Shown here piece after piece: positions 31,097 through 35,965 of a stretch of DNA of 35,965 nucleotides. Made by a program: the position numbers and the translations under genes. Source of the stretch: Basidiobolus meristosporus CBS 931.73 (taxonomy: Eukaryota > Basidiobolomycota > Basidiobolomycetes > Basidiobolales > Basidiobolaceae); contig MCFE01000793.1 in assembly GCA_002104905.1 (NCBI GenBank), forward strand, positions 1-35,965. Reading direction: 5' to 3'. The notes under the pieces were generated by a model. It worked only from the letters and a program-made list of their open reading frames with translations. It was not told the DNA's origin and ran no database searches. The stretch's first letter is position 1, and the number at the start of each line of letters is the position of its first letter.

Positions 31097-31531
31097 ATGA
31101 AATCAACACTGTACCTTTCCCTATTATTCCTTAGCTCGCTGGCTTCGTTGAGTGCAGAATGTATCAATGGGGAGATGAAGTGCAACAGTATACCGAATCA
31201 ATATGATCACTGCTCCAATGGTGCGTGGATTACACGCAATTGTGGTGACGGGACCGTATGCACATCAACTGAGGAAAAGGCAGTGATTTGTACATATCCA
31301 GAGCCCAATGATGCACACACCAACAGTGCAATGGATACCACCAAATCGAACAGCCTTAAAGAGCCTGTATCAGCTGTGGATACAACGGAGGTTTCTGAAG
31401 AGGGAATGGAAGATTCAAATGATGACACCAAGAAGGAGGAGAAGCCCCCAGGGAGGAAGGACGTAAATGGCAATAAAGCCCCAGATACCCACGGTGATCC
31501 AAGGATGTTGAAAAGAATGATGGAATTATAG
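31097..31531 (+). CDS. Secreted six-cysteine (CBM19-like) protein, short acidic tail
   Basis: 144 aa. Residues 1-20 form a signal peptide (MKSTLYLSLLFLSSLASLSA), then a module with Cys 22, 29, 39, 49, 55 and 65, spacing C-x6-C-x9-C-x9-C-x5-C-x9-C. Motifs CxNG at the start and GTVC are those of fungal CBM19-type chitin-binding domains; binding of chitin is inferred from the family. The tail (70-144) is polar, rich in Asp, Glu, Lys and Thr, with no domain. Start chosen by the signal peptide and the TATA position. AATAAA at 31545-31550. It converges with the minus-strand gene ending at 31640, with only 108 bp between. The C2-C3 spacing is two residues longer than in its neighbours. Confidence 0.8.
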   Translation: MKSTLYLSLLFLSSLASLSAECINGEMKCNSIPNQYDHCSNGAWITRNCGDGTVCTSTEEKAVICTYPEPNDAHTNSAMDTTKSNSLKEPVSAVDTTEVSEEGMEDSNDDTKKEEKPPGRKDVNGNKAPDTHGDPRMLKRMMEL

Positions 31532-31544
31532 ATTAGCGAGCAAA

Positions 31545-31602
31545 AATAAATGGCAACGCCCCCATAGTGGCTACTTTAACCGATCGGAGCGGCATTTTTA
31601 TT
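31545..31602. terminator. Facing polyadenylation signals of convergent C6 genes
   Basis: Plus-strand AATAAA at 31545-31550 and minus-strand AATAAA (TTTATT at 31597-31602) serve the two convergent genes, so their 3' UTRs may overlap. Confidence 0.45.
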
Positions 31603-31639
31603 CTAATTATCTAGCGTTGGTTCTCTTGGTTTACAGTTC

Positions 31640-32464
31640 TTAATGATCCTCAGTGGGACTGGCATTCTCGCTGGGTACCTCTGCTTCACCATTTTCTACC
31701 ACATTCGCGCCATCATCTTGGTCAGGCGCCTTTCCCATATCTTGCATCTCACTCTCGACATTTTCTTCCTGAGGGTTGTTATTTACGGCATTTTCATACT
31801 CTGGACTCTTGTAATCGTTCTCCCCTTGGTCTTTGTTTTCTGCAACAGGGGCTACTACTTCTTTTACACCAGCTTCCTCGGAATCATTCACGGGAGTAGA
31901 GTTATTTTCTTGATTTTCGATGGCATCCTTTGGATATTCGGGCTGATCCGCAGAGTTACCCTCGTTGTCGTTGGTATAGTCGGGATCCTTTTTACCATCG
32001 GAACCGGCATCGTAATCCTTAGAATCACTCTGTACAGTGTTTGTTTCATCGGGGTCCTCATGATTGTTAGGGTAACTGACGTTACTTTCTCCTTCATCAT
32101 CTTCATCACCCTCATTGGCATCTCCCCCATTACTTTCGTTAGTTGTTTCTTCCAAGTCGGACGAATATTTACTCTCATTTTCTTCCTCGGCTTCCTCCTC
32201 TATCTCTTCTTCATCCAGGGCATCATTCGAGGCATTTCCAGCGTAAGCATCTTGCTCATTGGAGTCATCATAGCCGCATATGACATAACCCTTTTTTGTG
32301 GATTGGCAAACTGTGCCAGTAGCACACTGGATCTTCTTCCACGTGTTGTTATCGCACATCCGAATCGAGCCTTCAGAGCATTTTACTACGCCATTGCTAC
32401 AATCCGCTGCTACCTTAGTCAATAGAAAGAGGGAGGCGAGCATTAATTTACCAGATGATCTCAT
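31640..32464 (-). CDS. Secreted six-cysteine (CBM19-like) protein, long Glu/Asn-rich tail
   Basis: 274 aa. Signal peptide 1-20 (MRSSGKLMLASLFLLTKVAA), six-cysteine module with Cys 22, 29, 37, 47, 53, 63 (C-x6-C-x7-C-x9-C-x5-C-x9-C), including CDNNTWKKIQCATGTVC. The tail (65-274) is intrinsically disordered in look: Glu, Asp, Asn and Ser dominate, with several N-x-S/T sequons (NAS, NES, NNS) and no cysteines. Extracellular chitin or wall association is inferred. Codon choice is not AT-biased like the neighbouring transposons. Divergent from the gene at 33026, 561 bp away. The plus-strand open frame overlapping it lacks any signal and is rejected. Confidence 0.82.
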   Translation of the reverse strand: MRSSGKLMLASLFLLTKVAADCSNGVVKCSEGSIRMCDNNTWKKIQCATGTVCQSTKKGYVICGYDDSNEQDAYAGNASNDALDEEEIEEEAEEENESKYSSDLEETTNESNGGDANEGDEDDEGESNVSYPNNHEDPDETNTVQSDSKDYDAGSDGKKDPDYTNDNEGNSADQPEYPKDAIENQENNSTPVNDSEEAGVKEVVAPVAENKDQGENDYKSPEYENAVNNNPQEENVESEMQDMGKAPDQDDGANVVENGEAEVPSENASPTEDH

Positions 32465-32518
32465 GATTTAATAGGGGATGGGTTAGTTGGGTTATTCAGG
32501 TTGAGAACTTCTTGGCAG

Positions 32519-32528
32519 CTTATATATC
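32519..32528 (-). promoter_or_regulatory. TATA box of the minus-strand C6 gene
   Basis: GGGATATATAAGCT on the minus strand, 55-65 bp before the ATG at 32464, the same spacing as in the other cluster genes. Confidence 0.55.
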
Positions 32529-32529
32529 C

Positions 32530-32955
32530 CTTCCAGCGGGACGGAAGTTTTAGCCTGAATAATCCACGTTTTCTTGCATTCTACTTGGTGCCCAACAATT
32601 GCCAACCCTTCCAGAATGCCTCGATCTTCGCAAATTTCTTACACCTACATAATCCTACTTCCCCTTCAAATTGGATACGATTGTTCATTGTGGGTTGTCT
32701 TAAGAGGAAATAAAGCTCAACACCGTTATTGGCTATTCGGATCCAATCTTGAGTTTGGCTAACACAAGAAATGCGCCAGAAATTGCAATAAATTTGAGTA
32801 CTCAGCGTCCCTCGATCTTGACCCAAGTGCCAAGGAGCATTTATGCTACCTTTAATTAGCAACTTTCTCAGGACTCAGAATCAACCCGGGGATTCTGAAA
32901 CCAAGCAATAAATATCTTAGGAGCCTCCAATATATTAGGTCAGGTCCCATTACAA
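32530..32955. other. Intergenic region between divergent C6 genes
   Basis: No gene supported. The right part (about 32820-32955) is similar to 35575-35690 upstream of the third tandem copy, so the duplicated unit extends at least this far. Confidence 0.5.
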
Positions 32956-32985
32956 CTCACATATAAACTTGCGTTCTCGCATTAG
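32951..32985 (+). promoter_or_regulatory. Conserved promoter block, tandem copy 1
   Basis: CATTACAACTC followed by ATATAAA (32961-32967) and CTTGCGTTCTCGC; TATA 59 bp before the ATG at 33026. The same block recurs at 34460-34495 and 35680-35715. Confidence 0.65.
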
Positions 32986-33025
32986 TTTGATCTCATAGTT
33001 TTCACACTCACAGCACCCGCATAAC

Positions 33026-34006
<981 letters not shown>

Positions 34007-34455
34007 AACCCAGGTACTGGTGGTTGATAGCCAGCAGAGTTCGAAGAAATTTTTCTACTTATACCACTCATCACTTTTGATTCATGTGGCAATGCCCTCA
34101 CAATCAGTTTTCTTTTGGAGCAGTTGATCTCTCATTCATATTTTTCCACGAATACCCATGCAATATCGAAATCAACACAATCACCTATTTGATTATACCA
34201 TGTCTATACCAAAAAGCGGCAATAAATCCAAGGTCTTTTTATCATATAGTTGGTTCTCTTTCTTGCTCACACGACCTGATAGCTGGTTGTTGTAGGCACT
34301 TTCCCTATTAATTGATCCTGTACTTCGTTTGCAGCAATTGTTTATTTTGATTTACCTTCCGAGGAAATCAAACACCGCTTTCGGCTATCAAAGTTCATAT
34401 CGATGATGATATATGTGAAACCACCATCGGGAGCTTTCCACGCCATATTAGGACA
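34007..34455. other. Intergenic, 3' flank of the Gly-Asp-Asp gene
   Basis: Contains AATAAA at 34221-34226. The part from about 34125 to 34215 is similar to the 3' flank of the broken copy (about 35105-35190), so flanks were duplicated with the gene. No gene seen. Confidence 0.5.
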
Positions 34456-34459
34456 AGTA

Positions 34460-34495
34460 TCATTACAACTCATATATAAACTTGCGTTCTCTCGC
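34460..34495 (+). promoter_or_regulatory. Conserved promoter block, tandem copy 2
   Basis: CATTACAACTCATATATAAA then CTTGCGTTCTC; TATATAAA at 34473-34480, 59 bp upstream of ATG 34539. Confidence 0.6.
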
Positions 34496-34538
34496 TTGTT
34501 GGATCTCATATTTCTCACTTGCACAGTAGCCGTATAGC

Positions 34539-35050
34539 ATGAAGTACATCTCTAGCATAAGTCTGTTCACCTGGGCCTTGACCTGCCATGTTGCTGCCGA
34601 TTGCACCAATGGCCAGCTACAATGTTCCGGCGACGAGATCCAGATCTGCGACAATAGTAATTGGCAAGTCATCTAGCGTGCCACCGGGACTGTTTGCCAG
34701 TCAAGCGATGACGGCACACCCATCTATGGCTTTCCAGCTTCTTCAGACAACACTGACGATATAAGCAGGGTTGATGATAGTATTGGAGACACCGATGATA
34801 CTGATACCAGTGCAACCAGCTTTACTGTTGATACTGACAACCAGCTAATTACTTCGGATGACCGGGGAGATGGTGGTGATGATACTGGCGACGACGGGGA
34901 TGACGGGGAAGATGATGGTGCCTTTCAGGGTGATGATAGTGAAGATGGACAAGACGGTGGGGATGGTAGTACCGACAAGGAGCTGATAATGGAGACGATC
35001 AAGGTGATACCGGTGATGATGGCAACGATGAAACATTATCCATGTGTTGG
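34539..35050 (+). pseudogene. Broken tandem copy of the C6/Gly-Asp-Asp gene
   Basis: Begins MKYISSISLFTWALTCHVAA and matches the 33026 gene through the first three cysteines. Codon 46 is TAG (34674-34676; CAG in the parent). The next Cys (47) is Arg, and Cys 63 is Tyr, so the fold would fail even with readthrough. The linker and a short acidic stretch (TGDDGDDGEDDG) follow, without the minisatellite expansion, then a frame change near 34975. Later acidic codons (GDDQGDTGDDGNDE) are in another frame. Its promoter block is intact, so a transcript is possible. Confidence 0.85.
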
Positions 35051-35675
35051 CTTGGGGAGTCAAGGAATGAGCCAACGCACCTGCATGAGGTTTTCTTCTG
35101 GAGTAACTGATGTATCATTCATATTTTTCCATGGATGCCCAATATAATCACTGATCTGATTATCCATGTCTACATCAAAAAGGTCTAACAGAATTGATAC
35201 CCTCAGTGCAAAATAAACAGTACATTTGTCATATCCGGTACACCAGTCCTATCAGATCATTTCAACCTTCAGTACATAGTGTCCAAAGATGAGGGCCTAT
35301 TAGGAATGTCACAACTGTTATAGATTTCTTGTTTACGTTCTGTGGGCCATTCCTTTACTATCAAATCCGACTTGGCATCCGCAAGGATTGTTCATTTGTG
35401 CCGCCATGAAAAGAATGAAGCTCACTTTACTTCACATGGATTGGCTTAAACAAGTAAGTCGACTTACAAATCCAGCATCTAACTCAACCTAGGTTAGGTT
35501 AGCGCTAGTATTACAATCAAGGCAATTCCTATTATTAATTTCATTTGTGTTCTCACTATCCTTCAATCTTGTTCTAGATGTCAAGGAGTATTCATGCTTC
35601 CTTTTAATTGACACTTCTGGAGGATCCAGAATCAGCAATTTTCTGAAACTAGGCAATAAGTAATTTAGGAGGCAA
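35051..35675. other. Intergenic between the broken C6 copies
   Basis: First part resembles the 3' flank of the 33026 gene, last part (from about 35575) its 5' flank. Between them no gene, RNA or element was recognised. Confidence 0.45.
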
Positions 35676-35679
35676 GTCC

Positions 35680-35715
35680 CATTACAGGTCGTATATAAAT
35701 TTGCGTTCTCGCATT
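35680..35715 (+). promoter_or_regulatory. Conserved promoter block, tandem copy 3
   Basis: CATTACAGGTCGTATATAAAT then TTGCGTTCTCGC; TATATAAAT at 35692-35700, 58 bp before ATG 35758. Similarity to copy 1 continues through the whole 5' UTR. Confidence 0.6.
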
Positions 35716-35757
35716 AGTTTGATCTCATAGCTTTCACATTCACAGCATCCGCAAAAC

Positions 35758-35965
35758 ATGAAGTACATCTCTAGCATAAGTCTGTTCACCTTGGCCTTGG
35801 CTTCCCATGTTGCTGCCGATTGCACCAATGGCCAGCTACAATGCTCCGGCGATGAGATCCAGATCTGCGACAACAGCAATTGGCAGGTCATCCCAGTGCG
35901 CCACCGGGACTGTTTGCCAGTCAAGCGATGATGGCACACCCATCTGTGGCTTTCCAGCTTCTTCA
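35758..35965 (+). pseudogene. Third tandem C6 gene copy, frameshifted, cut by window end
   Basis: Signal peptide (MKYISSISLFTLALASHVAA) and first three cysteines match the 33026 gene closely. An extra C near 35892-35894 (ATCCCAGTG against ATCCAGTG) shifts the frame in the C6 module and gives a stop after about 12 further codons. The underlying sequence keeps codons for the later cysteines, so apart from the one base the visible part is close to functional; a sequencing indel cannot be excluded. The tail lies beyond the window. Confidence 0.75.

Noticed and set aside
31643-32425. Hydrophobic 260-codon plus-strand frame opposite the Glu-rich C6 gene
   Set aside because: Antisense of an acidic low-complexity tail gives Ile/Leu/Phe-rich codons; no promoter or family features, and the minus frame has a clear signal peptide and C6 module.
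35488-35506. Telomere-like TTAGG motif (CTAGGTTAGGTTAGC)
   Set aside because: Only two to three units in internal sequence; not enough for a telomere or its remnant.

Overview
The window reads as a transposon-dense, AT-rich stretch of a fungal nuclear genome, possibly an early-diverging fungus (that rank is only a guess). The evidence is Ty1/copia and Ty3/gypsy retrotransposons, a Harbinger-type DNA transposon with a DDE transposase, and at the right end intron-less genes for secreted six-cysteine domains resembling fungal chitin-binding CBM19 modules. No prokaryotic gene organisation, rRNA or intact tRNA was seen.

Layout. (1) 1-~6461: a decayed Ty3/gypsy element (G), entering the window inside reverse transcriptase and ending in a polypurine tract and 3' LTR. 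It is split at 2130-5534 by Harbinger-like element H1 (3-bp ATT duplication, 15-bp terminal inverted repeats). (2) 6467-11150: copia element A, nearly intact, with 349-bp LTRs differing at one base, duplication GTTTT, and one 1-nt frameshift in RNase H. (3) 11156-12597: unidentified decayed sequence. (4) 12598-28183: a nest. The oldest layer is minus-strand copia D. Its gag carries copia B (minus, 14580-19258, duplication ACTAT) and, 29 bp further on, copia C (plus, 19288-27373, duplication GGTAC). C's 5' LTR is itself split by a second Harbinger copy H2 (19589-23005, duplication AAT), which keeps an intact transposase frame. (5) 28184-29965: interior and 3' LTR of a diverged, probably non-autonomous relative, E. 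(6) 30566-30804: RNase H remnant of another copia lineage. (7) 31097-35965: a cluster of five secreted C6-domain genes. Three are open: 31097 plus, 32464 minus, 33026 plus. Two tandem copies of the third are broken.

Working parts. In A the promoter (TATA in the loop of an 11-bp inverted repeat) lies in the LTR. The primer-binding site matches the anticodon stem-loop of initiator tRNA-Met, as in half-tRNA-primed copia-type elements, and the gag start codon lies inside it. Harbinger copies have divergently arranged transposase and accessory frames. Nesting order and LTR divergence (A about 0.3%, B about 5%, C about 12%, hand counts) are compatible. Most nonsense codons look like C-to-T or G-to-A changes, and H1 has lost many CpGs that H2 keeps, suggesting cytosine methylation/deamination or a RIP-like process.

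The C6 cluster shares a signal peptide and C6 module but has unrelated acidic tails. One tail is a Gly-Asp-Asp run encoded by a 9-bp minisatellite with 23 perfect units. The three tandem copies share a promoter block. All calls are from reading alone; no database search was run.
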